Below, piece by piece: positions 25,051-34,324 of a stretch of DNA of 64,000 nucleotides; positions within the stretch are counted from its first letter, which is position 1; the number at the start of each line of letters is the position of its first letter. Position numbers and translations under genes: made by a program. Under the pieces are notes generated by a model. The model was not told the origin of the DNA and made no database searches. It saw only the letters and a program-made list of their open reading frames with translations. Source of the DNA: JADKIH01 sp964595205 (GTDB taxonomy: Bacteria > Bacteroidota > Bacteroidia > AKYH767-A > 2013-40CM-41-45); the NCBI GenBank assembly GCA_964595205.1, contig CAZQOQ010000035.1, forward strand, positions 143,152-207,151, written 5' to 3'.

Positions 25051-26400
25051 CTACCTGGTATCTAATAGTAAGTCCTTATTGGCATTTTCTTTCCGCATCA
25101 GTTGATCGATTCTCATAAATACCCTCCAGTAATGCTCTTTATCCATTTTTTCCCAGTGTATAATTAAATACCTGTATTGATAGGTCTGAACCTGGCAGAG
25201 TACAATGGTGAAAACAATGATGGGGTACATCCATTTCAGGTATTTCTTTTTCAAAGTTGATAGTAAAATTGCAAGCAGCAAAGCAAAGAGCGACAGATAT
25301 TCTGTATACGGCCGGGCACCGAAACTACCACCATACCACCAGTTCCACCAGCTTGAAAAGACATAACCGGTAATTAGGAAAAAGAACAAAAATGTCCAGA
25401 AAGAAAATCTTTCTTTTTTAAATAACGGGATCAGTCCGAACAACGAAATGAAAGCAAGAGGCGTATACACGAAAAATCCCTTCTTGTAGCTAAAGAGAAA
25501 ATTGATGATCTTGGGTTTTTCCCAGTTGAAATGCTCGACCACATATGTGTCAACGAATATATTTCCAGTCTGTATGAAATAGATGACACCTTGAATTGAG
25601 ACTATCAGAGTTGAAAAAACGGCAGCCTTTATGATTCCGGAATTTTTTCGGAATACATTTTTCAGGAACCAGTAAAAATTTATTCTGCTACCACAGATGA
25701 ATGGGATTGCAAGTGCAATCACACTGTTCACCGGACGAATCAGGAATATGAGTCCAAACAATAGCCCGATTGCAATCAGATCCTTCCTGATGAACTGAAT
25801 GGAATATCGTTTCACGAAAAACAGGAAAGCGCTGATTATTCCGAAGGAATAAACATGCGACTGCGATGGGTCGAAAACCGTGTAGTAGAAAAGATTGGTG
25901 CCAAAGAAAACGGCTAAAACAACAATGCTGATTATGTTTTCCGGAATGAAATACAGGCGGAGAAATTTACGCAGGAAGAATAATCCAAGCATCGCATAGA
26001 AAATTGCCGAAAGACTTACGAACAGCTGATACAGGAAAGAATAACCATCGGCGATGCCGCCGGTGAACAATGTGATGAGATGTGCGGCAAGGAAAAAGGG
26101 AGCCGTGACCACTGCGGTACCCGCGAAATATTTATTGGTCACTCCTCCACGGGCCGGAACCCTGTACTCATAAAAAGTATTTTCGCCGGAGTATTTTTTC
26201 TCTATATCATCATGAAAGTTGAAATGCAAGTCATTATAAATAAAGATTGCAGGCAGGTAGGCATAATATCCCTTTCCGTCGAAGGCTATGATTCCCTTCC
26301 AGCGATTGTTTCCCCATTTTACGTTAGAAGCACATAGCAGGCAGACTAAAGCAACAGACAATAATATAAAGCGATTGGAGATTTCTTTAAAGCCTGCCAC
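25051..26400 (-). CDS. Polytopic membrane protein, possible GT-C glycosyltransferase
   Basis: 449 residues with about ten predicted membrane helices. A first loop between helices 1 and 2 carries WKGIIAFDGKGYYAYLPAIF, whose D-G-x-x-Y-Y motif resembles the acidic first loop of GT-C fold (ArnT/PMT-like) mannosyl- or arabinosyltransferases, and WNWWYGGSFGARPYTEYLSL is a common motif in Bacteroidota homologues. These usually transfer a sugar from a polyprenyl phosphate donor at the outer face of the inner membrane; acceptor and donor are not known here. Confidence 0.65.
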   Translation of the reverse strand: MAGFKEISNRFILLSVALVCLLCASNVKWGNNRWKGIIAFDGKGYYAYLPAIFIYNDLHFNFHDDIEKKYSGENTFYEYRVPARGGVTNKYFAGTAVVTAPFFLAAHLITLFTGGIADGYSFLYQLFVSLSAIFYAMLGLFFLRKFLRLYFIPENIISIVVLAVFFGTNLFYYTVFDPSQSHVYSFGIISAFLFFVKRYSIQFIRKDLIAIGLLFGLIFLIRPVNSVIALAIPFICGSRINFYWFLKNVFRKNSGIIKAAVFSTLIVSIQGVIYFIQTGNIFVDTYVVEHFNWEKPKIINFLFSYKKGFFVYTPLAFISLFGLIPLFKKERFSFWTFLFFFLITGYVFSSWWNWWYGGSFGARPYTEYLSLFALLLAILLSTLKKKYLKWMYPIIVFTIVLCQVQTYQYRYLIIHWEKMDKEHYWRVFMRIDQLMRKENANKDLLLDTR

Positions 26401-26555
26401 CAGGAAATTGAATTTTTATAAGTCTCGAAAGATATCCAATATCAATGATTTTTGCCAGTTCTGCTGTTATCATCCTTACTTTCGGAAATATTTTTAAGAC
26501 GCTGAACGATTGAAAAGAGTTATCAGCATGCTGGTTAAAGAAGAATACAAAACCT

Positions 26556-26563
26556 TATCTTTG
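26556..26563 (+). promoter_or_regulatory. -7 promoter element TATCTTTG for the peroxiredoxin gene
   Basis: An exact TAnnTTTG match 22 bases before the ATG at 26586; inferred leader about 16 bases. No clear TTTG -33 box is seen at the standard distance. Confidence 0.45.
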
Positions 26564-26585
26564 ATGAAATTTAAAAACTATAATT

Positions 26586-27071
26586 ATGATTCAAGTAGGC
26601 CAAAAAGCTCCTGATTTCAAATTGATTGATAAGGACAAGAATGAAGTAACGTTAGCAAATTTTAAAGGGAAGAACCTGGTTGTATTTTTCTTTCCGATGG
26701 CTTGGACCGGTGCATGCACAAAAGAGATGTGCGCAGTACAGGATGATTATAAAATTTATGAAGGAATTAATGCTTCAGTTGTCGGAATCTCCGTTGATTC
26801 GCATTGGGCGCTAAAACGTTTTGCTGATGACAATAAGATCGGTTATCCGTTGTTATCTGATTTCAACAAGCAGGCGATTAAAGATTACGACATCGTTCAG
26901 GCTGAATTTGCAGGCGTATATAAGAATGTTGCAAAACGTGCTACATTCATCATCGATCAGAATGGAGTCGTAAGATACATTGACATTATGGCGAACATCG
27001 GTGAGGTACCGAACATGGACGCCATCAAAGATGCTTTGAAAAAGATTTCCGGTCAGCCGGTAAGTCAGTAA
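26586..27071 (+). CDS. Peroxiredoxin (AhpC/TSA family)
   Basis: 161 residues, cytoplasmic (no signal). Reduces hydrogen peroxide or alkyl hydroperoxides using a peroxidatic Cys. The active-site segment is VVFFFPMAWTGACTKEMCAV, where P-x-x-x-T-x-x-C is complete; a second Cys five residues on resembles the BCP/PrxQ or AhpE arrangement. The C-terminal RATFIIDQNGVVRYID is the usual strand pair. It forms a single-gene unit with its own -7 element. Confidence 0.92.
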   Translation: MIQVGQKAPDFKLIDKDKNEVTLANFKGKNLVVFFFPMAWTGACTKEMCAVQDDYKIYEGINASVVGISVDSHWALKRFADDNKIGYPLLSDFNKQAIKDYDIVQAEFAGVYKNVAKRATFIIDQNGVVRYIDIMANIGEVPNMDAIKDALKKISGQPVSQ

Positions 27072-27128
27072 TTTTTTGAAAACCTGGTTTTAGTCGCCGT
27101 GTAATTGGTGATTTCCGAAACCTGCCAC

Positions 27129-27845
27129 TCAGGAAAGCATTGCCAGTCCTGCGCCGAGAATGATAATCAGCAGTTTCAGGTAATTGAACCGGTGTCCCTG
27201 GTTCGATTCGAAAAGGATTGTGGTAGAGATATGAAGAAATATTCCGATTACTACGGCCATGACCTGGTCGAATAACAAGGAAACATCCTGTGTGCCTGAA
27301 TGATTAATGAGATTGCCCGTGAAGGCGCCTAAGGGAGACATCAGGGCAAATAAGAATAGGTAAAAAACTGATGCGTTTCTGCTTAGTCCCGACTGAATGA
27401 GCATGGTCATCAAAGCGATTGCCACAGGGATATGATGCAATACAATTCCTGCGAGAAGTGATCTTTGCGTATGCTCGTCGGAAAAATTCTGAACGAGTGG
27501 CATTCCTTCCAGGAAACTATGTAGACATAATCCAATCATCACTCCATAAGGAAAGGCGGCGTTTTGGTGTTTGTGGATGTGAATATGTCCGTGTTCAATT
27601 CCTTCTGAGAAAAATTCAAGGATGATCTGGAGGAAGAAGCCGATGAAAATAAAGATGCCGATGTTTTTTCCTCCTGACTGATAAACTTCGGGAATGAGGT
27701 GCAGGACGGTGAGTGCGAAGAGATAGGCGCCGCTGAACGAAAGCAGCATTTTTAAAAACTTCGGGTTTACACTCTTAAATGCAAACACGGAGGTTCCACT
27801 AAGCATGATGGTAGTGAAGAGTAAAAAATAGGCCAGCGTCTGCAT
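27129..27845 (-). CDS. ZIP family divalent metal transporter
   Basis: 238 residues, seven to eight membrane helices. The metal path motifs are GLCLHSFLEGMPL in helix 4 (H-S-x-x-E-G) and GIVLHHIPVAIALM in helix 5 (H-H-x-P-x-A). The variable loop before helix 4 is His-rich (EHGHIHIHKHQN), a likely zinc-binding stretch. ZIP transporters bring zinc or iron into the cytoplasm. No Zur-type operator was recognised. Confidence 0.92.
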   Translation of the reverse strand: MQTLAYFLLFTTIMLSGTSVFAFKSVNPKFLKMLLSFSGAYLFALTVLHLIPEVYQSGGKNIGIFIFIGFFLQIILEFFSEGIEHGHIHIHKHQNAAFPYGVMIGLCLHSFLEGMPLVQNFSDEHTQRSLLAGIVLHHIPVAIALMTMLIQSGLSRNASVFYLFLFALMSPLGAFTGNLINHSGTQDVSLLFDQVMAVVIGIFLHISTTILFESNQGHRFNYLKLLIIILGAGLAMLS

Positions 27846-27859
27846 GAGGTGTTTAATTC

Positions 27860-27917
27860 AATTTGAAAATTTGAAAATTGGTTAATTTGAAAATTACCGC
27901 ATTTTCAAATTTTCAAA
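27860..27917. repeat. 8-bp array AATTTGAA with inverted TTTTCAAA arm, overlapping a stop codon
   Basis: In-phase units AATTTGAA, AATTTGAA, AATTGGTT, AATTTGAA fill 27860-27891, and the complementary unit TTTTCAAA occurs twice at 27902-27917, so the whole can fold into a hairpin. The TGA of the methyltransferase gene (27913-27915) lies inside the last unit. Confidence 0.75.
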
Positions 27918-28695
27918 TTTTACCAATAGTTTTCCTGGCAAAAATAATAAGCCGCTCCGACGATCTTTCATCAAAAGGCTCCAGTTTATAATTGCCAAAA
28001 AAGTTTGTGATTTCCAGACCGGCCATTTTGAAAAACCTCTCAAATTCGGATTTGTCGGAAAGTGTCAGTTGCTCTTCAAAATTAAAATTGCTATCCCGGT
28101 CGTTAAATGATATTTTCTTTTTTATGTAATGTCCTTCGATGTATTTTTCAATGTGAAAATTTATTCCGCCAACCATTTTATCGAAAACGCAATTCCCACC
28201 GGAAACAATCTTTTTAGCATTGAAATAATCAAATACAAAAACGCCATTGGGTTTGAGGGCTATTGCATTAGCAATAAGGCAGCGGACATTATCATGTTCC
28301 TTTTCGAAATATCCAAAGCTGCTGAAGAGGTTCAGGACTACATCGAAATAGTTTGAGCGGAAGACTTCACGCATGTCGTGCAGGTAGAAATGAAGGGTGT
28401 CATTCTCAAATTTCTGGTCGAATTGAATACTTTCCGATGACAGATCGAACCCAGTTACATCATATCCTTTTTTATTCAGGTAAATAGAATGACGACCCTT
28501 GCCGCATGCGACATCGAGTATCGTGGATCCGGGTTCGGGTTTTAGATAATTCAAAAGCGAGTCGAGAAAAAATTCAGCCTCGTTATGATCCCTGTTTTTA
28601 TACAATAGATGATAATAGGGCGAATCAAACCAAGTCTGGAACCAGTCAGTCTTGTCTCCTTTATCCAGTACCTGGGGTTTTACCTTTGAAATCAT
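27913..28695 (-). CDS. Class I SAM-dependent methyltransferase
   Basis: 260 residues from the ATG at 28695. The upstream in-frame codons to 28788 are rejected because a TAAATTTG -7 element (28711-28718) places the transcript start inside them, and because homologues begin near DKTDWFQTWFDSPYYHLLY. The SAM site is ILDVACGKGRHSIYLNKKGY (motif I), then VTGFDLS (motif II) and FDVVLNLFSSFGYF (motif IV). Small-molecule substrate unknown. A repeat array covers its stop codon. Confidence 0.87.
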   Translation of the reverse strand: MISKVKPQVLDKGDKTDWFQTWFDSPYYHLLYKNRDHNEAEFFLDSLLNYLKPEPGSTILDVACGKGRHSIYLNKKGYDVTGFDLSSESIQFDQKFENDTLHFYLHDMREVFRSNYFDVVLNLFSSFGYFEKEHDNVRCLIANAIALKPNGVFVFDYFNAKKIVSGGNCVFDKMVGGINFHIEKYIEGHYIKKKISFNDRDSNFNFEEQLTLSDKSEFERFFKMAGLEITNFFGNYKLEPFDERSSERLIIFARKTIGKI

Positions 28696-28710
28696 ATTTT
28701 TATGACAGGA

Positions 28711-28718
28711 CAAATTTA
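28711..28718 (-). promoter_or_regulatory. -7 element TAAATTTG for the methyltransferase gene
   Basis: On the minus strand this reads TAAATTTG, an exact TAnnTTTG match, 15 bases upstream of the ATG at 28695. It decides the start codon of that gene. Confidence 0.45.
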
Positions 28719-28809
28719 TACAATAGATTGGTATAATGCTTAAAACTTTTTTTACTTTTCCGTTTCCTACACCTCGATTTATATTCACTTTGAGAATATT
28801 TGGTTTTAA

Positions 28810-29931
28810 ATGAGAAAAAGTATCAGACTATCAAGGGCAAAGCGCGTCAGGCGAGCGCCACCGGGTACATCACCAGGTTTTATCAATGTGCCGGAGGATG
28901 CCTTAAAGCTGAGTATTCATTCGTACATGTATGATTCGGAGAAGATGAGTGAGAAGGAGCTTCATAACCTGGATGAAATAAAATCGCAGCTGCAGAATAA
29001 TCCCGAAAAGGTTCACTGGTTCGACATCAAAGGATTCGGAAACAAAGTTTTTTTGGAACAGCTCGCTGATTTTTTTGCCATTCACCGCTTGCAGATGGAG
29101 GATGTAGTGAATGTTTATCAGCGACCAAAGGTTGAGGATTTCCAGGGACATCTATTCTTCATTTCCCGGGTTCTGAAAGAACTTGATGTTGGTTATCAAA
29201 ACGATCAGCTCAGTATTTTCCTTGGTAGCAATTATGTGATTACCATACAGGATAAATACGAAGATGTCCTCGATCCGGTGCGAAGCAGGATTCGACTTGG
29301 TAAAGGGTATTTGCGTCGGTCCGGTGTGGATTACCTTGTTTATTCCCTGATGGATGTGGTCATCGATAATTACTATCCGATTCTCGAGAGACTTGGAGAT
29401 TCGCTTGATGAACTGCAGGACGAACTCATTACGAATCCCACAAGAATAGCTTTAAACAAATTGCTTCAGAAGAAGCGGGATTTGGTGCTTCTGAGGAGAA
29501 CGATCTGGACGGAAAGGGACAAGATGAACGATATTCTTCGTACGCCGTTTACAGAAATTAATGAGAGTTCAAAAGTCTTCTTCCGTGATACATACGATCA
29601 CTGCATTCAATTGATCGATCTGGTTGAGAGTTATAAAGAGTTAACTGCGTCCCTGATGGATGTGTACCAGTCTTCAGTGAGCAACCGGCTAAACCAGGTA
29701 ATGAAAGTGTTGACGATTATTTCCACCATATTCATTCCGCTGACATTCATCGTTGGATTATATGGAATGAATTTCGCGAGAGAAAATCCGGAGACAGGCG
29801 AAGTTTACAAGCTGAATATGCCGGAGCTCTATTGGCCGTATGGATATCTCGGAGTATCCATCGTAATGGTTTTGATGGTAATCGTACAGTTAATTTATTT
29901 TTATAAGAAAGGCTGGTTACATAAGGGCTGA
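28810..29931 (+). CDS. corA: Magnesium/cobalt transporter CorA
   Basis: 373 residues. A large cytoplasmic N-terminal domain is followed by two C-terminal membrane helices (about residues 313-332 and 347-367). The pore signature YGMNF sits at the end of helix 1 (FIVGLYGMNFARENPETGEV), with the acidic periplasmic loop expected of CorA. The long stalk helix (LQDELITNPTRIALNKLLQK...) precedes it. Forms a pentameric Mg2+/Co2+ channel. Its TGA overlaps the ATG of the next gene by one base. Confidence 0.95.
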   Translation: MRKSIRLSRAKRVRRAPPGTSPGFINVPEDALKLSIHSYMYDSEKMSEKELHNLDEIKSQLQNNPEKVHWFDIKGFGNKVFLEQLADFFAIHRLQMEDVVNVYQRPKVEDFQGHLFFISRVLKELDVGYQNDQLSIFLGSNYVITIQDKYEDVLDPVRSRIRLGKGYLRRSGVDYLVYSLMDVVIDNYYPILERLGDSLDELQDELITNPTRIALNKLLQKKRDLVLLRRTIWTERDKMNDILRTPFTEINESSKVFFRDTYDHCIQLIDLVESYKELTASLMDVYQSSVSNRLNQVMKVLTIISTIFIPLTFIVGLYGMNFARENPETGEVYKLNMPELYWPYGYLGVSIVMVLMVIVQLIYFYKKGWLHKG

Positions 29932-31112
29932 TGATGAAGAAATTTCAGATGATTGCAAAAACGTCCTTTGGGTTCGAGGATTTACTGATGGAGGAACTCA
30001 GGGGATTCAATGCCGAGGATATACGTAAGGGCACACGGGCAGTGTTTTTTAGCGGGACGATGGAGACGATGTATCGCGCAAATCTTCATAGTCGTGTCGC
30101 GCTACGGATACTGAAACCAATCAGGTCATTCCCCGCACAGAATGAACAACAGCTGTACGACGAAATAAAGAAAATCGACTGGAGTGAATTCATGTCACCA
30201 ACTGATTCACTCGCGGTTGATGCTGTAACCGTAAAATCAAATCTTACTCATTCGCTATATATCTCATTAAAGACGAAGGATGCTATCGTCGATCAGTTCA
30301 GGGACAGGACAGGTACCCGTCCTGATGTAGATTTAAGATTTCCAAAGGTGCGTATCAATGTTCATCTTTCGGAAAACATTGCATCCGTTTCGCTCGACAG
30401 TTCCGGTGACTCACTGCACAAGAGAGGTTACCGCAGCCAGCAGGGAGAGGCGCCGATGAATGAAACACTTGCGGCAGGAATGATCCTGTTAAGCGGTTGG
30501 GATCGCGCTTCTGACCTTACTGATATCATGTGCGGCAGCGGGACCCTGCTGATCGAGGCTGCCTTAATAGCAAGGAATATTGCTCCGGGGATTTTCAGAA
30601 ACGAATTTGGTTTTGAGAGATGGATCGACTTCGATGCCGAATTGTGGAACACACTCCTCGGGCAAGCGAAGCAAGGAGAGAAAAAAAATGTTGATTTCAG
30701 TATTACCGGCATCGACCGGTCACGTCAGGCCATTGAAAATGCAAAGGCGAATGCAAAACAAGCCGGAGTGATGGATGATATAGTTTTTCATGAAATGTCG
30801 TTTGAACATTATAGTCCATCCGAACCGAAGCAAACCATCATCACGAATCCGCCGTACGGAGGAAGGATCACCGACGATGATTTATTTGATCTTTATAAAT
30901 CGATTGGCGACCAACTCAAGAAGAAATACCAAGGGAGTACAGCATGGATATTGACCGCTAACCGGGACGCGGCCAAACACATCGGGTTGCATGCATCGAG
31001 GAAAATTCAATTGTACAACGGAGCTCTCGAATGCAGGTTGCTGAAATTCGAACTCTATGGTGGAAGCAGGAAGGCATCAAAGAACAATGAAATGAAAACA
31101 AATCTTCCATGA
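29931..31112 (+). CDS. THUMP-domain class I RNA methyltransferase (RlmL/RlmK-type N2-guanine)
   Basis: 393 residues. A THUMP domain (about residues 50-165) precedes an N6/N2-type methyltransferase domain: MCGSGTLLIEAALIARNIAP (SAM motif I), ITGIDRSRQAIENAKANA (motif II) and the catalytic IITNPPYGGRI (N-P-P-Y). The opening MMKKFQMIAKTSFGFEDLLMEEL is typical of proteins related to YcbY/RlmL, which make m2G in 23S rRNA. The exact target nucleotide is inferred from family only. Coupled to corA (1-base overlap) and pfkA (4-base overlap). Confidence 0.9.
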   Translation: MMKKFQMIAKTSFGFEDLLMEELRGFNAEDIRKGTRAVFFSGTMETMYRANLHSRVALRILKPIRSFPAQNEQQLYDEIKKIDWSEFMSPTDSLAVDAVTVKSNLTHSLYISLKTKDAIVDQFRDRTGTRPDVDLRFPKVRINVHLSENIASVSLDSSGDSLHKRGYRSQQGEAPMNETLAAGMILLSGWDRASDLTDIMCGSGTLLIEAALIARNIAPGIFRNEFGFERWIDFDAELWNTLLGQAKQGEKKNVDFSITGIDRSRQAIENAKANAKQAGVMDDIVFHEMSFEHYSPSEPKQTIITNPPYGGRITDDDLFDLYKSIGDQLKKKYQGSTAWILTANRDAAKHIGLHASRKIQLYNGALECRLLKFELYGGSRKASKNNEMKTNLP

Positions 31113-32086
31113 GCTATAATAAAATTGGCGTGCTGACAACCGGTGGCGATTGCCCGGGATTGAATGCGGCAATACGTGCCGTTGTGAGGACCGGCATCTA
31201 TTACGACCTTGCGATTACCGGAGTACTGAATGGCTACGACGGATTAATCGACGCACAGTTTATAGAATTGTCCTCTCATAGCGTCAGTAATACACTTCAG
31301 CGCGGAGGAACGATGCTAAAGACCGCGAGGAGCCAGAGATTCCGGGAAAAGGAAGCGCGGCAGAAGGCATTTGAGAATATTAAAAAGGAAGGGATTGAAG
31401 CACTTGTGCTGCTTGGCGGCGACGGCTCAATCCGTGGCATCGAAGCTTTCTCGAAAGAGCATGATTTTCCTTCGATTGCCATTCCAAAAACCATTGACAA
31501 CGACATCTACGGCACCGATTTCTCGATTGGTTTTGATACGGCTTTGAATACGGTTGTTCAGGCGGTGGATAAAATCCGTGATACGGCAGACTCGCACAAC
31601 CGTTTGTTTTTTATCGAAGTGATGGGAAGGGATGCAGGGATGATCGCCGTTTACAGCGGAATTGCAGGCGGAGCCGAAGCCATTCTAATTCCTGAGAATG
31701 AGACGAAAATCGATCAGATCATAAAAATTCTCGAAAGAGGATGGCACCGGAAAAAAACTTCCATGATCGTAATCGTTGCGGAAGGTGACGATGCCGGTGG
31801 AGCTTATGACATCGCCGAGGAGGTAAAGACAAGGTTCAGCCAGTATGATACACGTGTAAGTGTGCTCGGTCATATGCAGCGGGGAGGAACTCCTACCTGT
31901 TCGGATCGTGTGCTGGCAAGCAGGCTTGGCGTTGCAGCCGTCGAGGCATTGCTTGCAAACAGGCGCAATGAAATGGTCGGAGTGATCGACAATAAGATCG
32001 TCCATACTCCATACACCGAGGTGATCAGCAGGAAAAAGGAATTTCCGAACGACTTATTGAGAATCGCTGAAATATTATCACTTTAA
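31109..32086 (+). CDS. pfkA: ATP-dependent 6-phosphofructokinase
   Basis: 325 residues, the length of bacterial PfkA. It phosphorylates fructose 6-phosphate in glycolysis. Motifs: GGDCPGLNAAIRAVVR (ATP loop), LGGDGSIRG (GGDGS, with the Gly typical of ATP-users rather than the Asp of pyrophosphate enzymes), PKTIDNDIYGTD with the catalytic Asp, FIEVMGRDAG and VSVLGHMQRGG. The ATG overlaps the end of the RNA methyltransferase gene. Its end overlaps the convergent WbqC gene by 4 bases. Confidence 0.95.
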   Translation: MSYNKIGVLTTGGDCPGLNAAIRAVVRTGIYYDLAITGVLNGYDGLIDAQFIELSSHSVSNTLQRGGTMLKTARSQRFREKEARQKAFENIKKEGIEALVLLGGDGSIRGIEAFSKEHDFPSIAIPKTIDNDIYGTDFSIGFDTALNTVVQAVDKIRDTADSHNRLFFIEVMGRDAGMIAVYSGIAGGAEAILIPENETKIDQIIKILERGWHRKKTSMIVIVAEGDDAGGAYDIAEEVKTRFSQYDTRVSVLGHMQRGGTPTCSDRVLASRLGVAAVEALLANRRNEMVGVIDNKIVHTPYTEVISRKKEFPNDLLRIAEILSL

Positions 32087-32673
32087 ATTTCGATGCTGCC
32101 GGTGTTGAAAAGCAAGTCGATGCACGACAGATCACTGATAAATCCGTGTCTTTCCGAAAAAACCTGGTAGTATGGCTTCGTTTCAGTGACAGTCACACCC
32201 GGATAATTAAAGTTGCGCAGATCAACCAGGTCTTCATGGTTTTTCTCGTAGGATTGCATGAATGAAATTTCCTTGTCAATTTTGAATAATCTCAGAATTA
32301 CCTGGAACAATTCCAGGTTGAATTCGAAAAGATATTCCGGCGGGCGATCAAAGATTTTCCGAAAGTCATCTTCATAAAATTCAAAAAACGGTGAATTCCG
32401 GTAAGCTGAACAGATCGATTTCCAGTGAATTTTATTCCACGATGTCTCATTTGAAATCCTCACATCTTTCACGGGAGTGCGGAATAGATTTTTATGAACT
32501 ACCGGTATAACCAAACGCTGCATGCCATTCGGTCCGTATATGTTACACCTGTTTCTGAATGTCTGTTTGATGAAATGTTCGTAAGGATCAATGAAAATTT
32601 TCTCTGATAAAATACACCGTTGCAAATATGAAATGGGGGGGAGGTAAGAAGAAGAAAAAAGAGCACGCATCAA
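32083..32673 (-). CDS. WbqC family protein
   Basis: 196 residues. The N-terminal SSSYLPPISYLQRCILSEKI and FIKQTFRNRCNIYGPNGMQR with LVIPV match the WbqC/WbmP-like family (PF08889), in which a 'Q-x-x-Y-R-N-R-x-x-I' segment is diagnostic. Members are associated with O-antigen or cell-surface sugar clusters and with N-acylation of amino sugars, but the Bacteroidota housekeeping copies have no proven function. The stop overlaps pfkA on the other strand. Confidence 0.85.
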   Translation of the reverse strand: MMRALFSSSYLPPISYLQRCILSEKIFIDPYEHFIKQTFRNRCNIYGPNGMQRLVIPVVHKNLFRTPVKDVRISNETSWNKIHWKSICSAYRNSPFFEFYEDDFRKIFDRPPEYLFEFNLELFQVILRLFKIDKEISFMQSYEKNHEDLVDLRNFNYPGVTVTETKPYYQVFSERHGFISDLSCIDLLFNTGSIEI

Positions 32674-32691
32674 TTTACGATCTCAATGATT

Positions 32692-34179
32692 TTATTTTCT
32701 CTCGTATGCGCCCATGTCAGGTGCTAAACGCTGGGGACGAGTTGTTCCTTCGATATCGTTATCCAAAACCGGATTCAGGAGTGTTATGTTGATGTCGCCT
32801 GCATCGATGGCGGCACTGCTGGCAGAATCGAGCTGGTAATAATTATTGTCGATATCAACAAAACCGGGATCGTTATTACCGTTAGAAGCCTTGAGAATGG
32901 AAATGTACCGACTGGGATCCGATGTGGGAAATGTACTTTCAACTTTTAATAACGTATGATCGAATCTGAAACCAAACTGATTTCCCGTCGGGAATGAATC
33001 CAGACCAAGTTCATTATCGTTATTTCCATAGATGATGCAGTTACCAAAATTGGCATTCAGTTGCCGTATAATGTTCCCTGCAGACGGGCTCTGGTACCAG
33101 TTATTCAGCGTTACCGCAGGGTCCTGTCTCTGTCCATTGTTCCAGAAGTTGGCGAACGTGCAGTGGTAAAAATTATATTGACCTCCATATAAAATATTTG
33201 CAGTCTGTGCCCCGCAATTTGCAAACACGCAGTTGTATGCATTCACACGACTACCAAGGAGAGCCATTCCGAACGACGACATGTTTTTGATGATCGTATT
33301 TTGCAGTTCGAGAGTTATGTTATTCGGATTGCTGTCGAAAGAAGTGTCAACCTGGAGACCGATCGTACCGTTTTTAATGATTGCATGCTTGATGACCGAA
33401 TTTTTTGTTCCGGCATATCCGGAAACAGGAAGGTTCGACAGCCAGATGCGGTCCCACTGCCCGGGAACATCTTTGAAGTCTTCTCCAAGCCTGTCGCCCT
33501 GGAAGGTCACTTTATCCTGCATCGTACCATTTACGAGTAATGTCCCGGCCGTGAAAACAATGATGCCGGAACCCGGATGAAGGTGCACGTTTGTTCCGGC
33601 GTTTACTGTAAGCGTACAGGCGGAATCCACAATCGCATAACCGTAGATCACGTGAGGCTTGTCGTTCGACCATGTTTCGTTGCACGACAGGAAAAAGAAC
33701 GGAGCGATCTGCGAATTGGCTGCTGCGCGGTGAAAATATGCGTCCTGTCCCCAGGCAACGAGATCGATATCAAATTGACTTCCGTTGGCAAAAAACAGAA
33801 TCGAATCCGAAACGATCAGAGGAGTATTCTGGTTATTCGGATCAACGGTCACTTCAACGAAAATGAACATACTGTCGTTAGCTCCGATTTCCACATCCTT
33901 GAATGTTTTTCCGGGAACACCATCAACATTCAGCCTGTAGTTGGAATTTTCTCCCGAGGCTATGCGTATGGAAGAGAACTTTACGGCTTTGTCGCCTTTA
34001 TTATATACCTGGAAGACTTCCGTGGAACTTCCAACGGTTGTAAAAACCGTGTCGAATATGATCGTGTCTTCAGAGAATTCCAGGTTCACCTGTCCGTCTT
34101 CGATTTCTTCCTTTTTGCACGACTGAAAGAGCATAAAAAAAGAGACAACAACGATTGAAAGTGAAAATAGTCTGTGCAT
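32692..34179 (-). CDS. Beta-helix-like outer-envelope lipoprotein
   Basis: 495 residues. The signal MHRLFSLSIVVVSFFMLFQSC ends in a lipobox (FQSC) followed by KKEE. An N-terminal domain with an immunoglobulin-like look (DTIIFDTVFTTVGSSTEVFQ...) carries 'calcium-loop' style D/N-x-D residues. From about residue 190 the protein shows short parallel-helix rungs (VNAGTNVHLHPGSGIIVFTA, VIKHAIIKNGTIGLQVDTSF, ITLELQNTIIKNMSSFGMAL). The C-terminus ends in DAGDINITLLNPVLDNDIEG, typical of 'choice-of-anchor Q' beta-helix proteins. Polysaccharide binding or lysis is possible but not shown. Confidence 0.78.
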   Translation of the reverse strand: MHRLFSLSIVVVSFFMLFQSCKKEEIEDGQVNLEFSEDTIIFDTVFTTVGSSTEVFQVYNKGDKAVKFSSIRIASGENSNYRLNVDGVPGKTFKDVEIGANDSMFIFVEVTVDPNNQNTPLIVSDSILFFANGSQFDIDLVAWGQDAYFHRAAANSQIAPFFFLSCNETWSNDKPHVIYGYAIVDSACTLTVNAGTNVHLHPGSGIIVFTAGTLLVNGTMQDKVTFQGDRLGEDFKDVPGQWDRIWLSNLPVSGYAGTKNSVIKHAIIKNGTIGLQVDTSFDSNPNNITLELQNTIIKNMSSFGMALLGSRVNAYNCVFANCGAQTANILYGGQYNFYHCTFANFWNNGQRQDPAVTLNNWYQSPSAGNIIRQLNANFGNCIIYGNNDNELGLDSFPTGNQFGFRFDHTLLKVESTFPTSDPSRYISILKASNGNNDPGFVDIDNNYYQLDSASSAAIDAGDINITLLNPVLDNDIEGTTRPQRLAPDMGAYERK

Positions 34180-34324
34180 TCTTCAGGGAAGGATATTTAA
34201 ACGGGGTGAAAGTTACATTATTTTAAATTAGAAAGATTTACACGAATAAATAATAATACCCAACCTGATTGTTGAATACCAGACAACAAAAGAAATGATT
34301 GAAGATGAAAAACCAGATTGCGGC

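Noticed and set aside
28696..28788. Extended N-terminus for the methyltransferase
   Set aside because: A TAAATTTG -7 box lies inside it and family members start near the ATG at 28695.
33577..34158. 193-codon plus-strand frame opposite the beta-helix lipoprotein
   Set aside because: It is a shadow of the well-supported minus-strand gene, with no domain or signal of its own.
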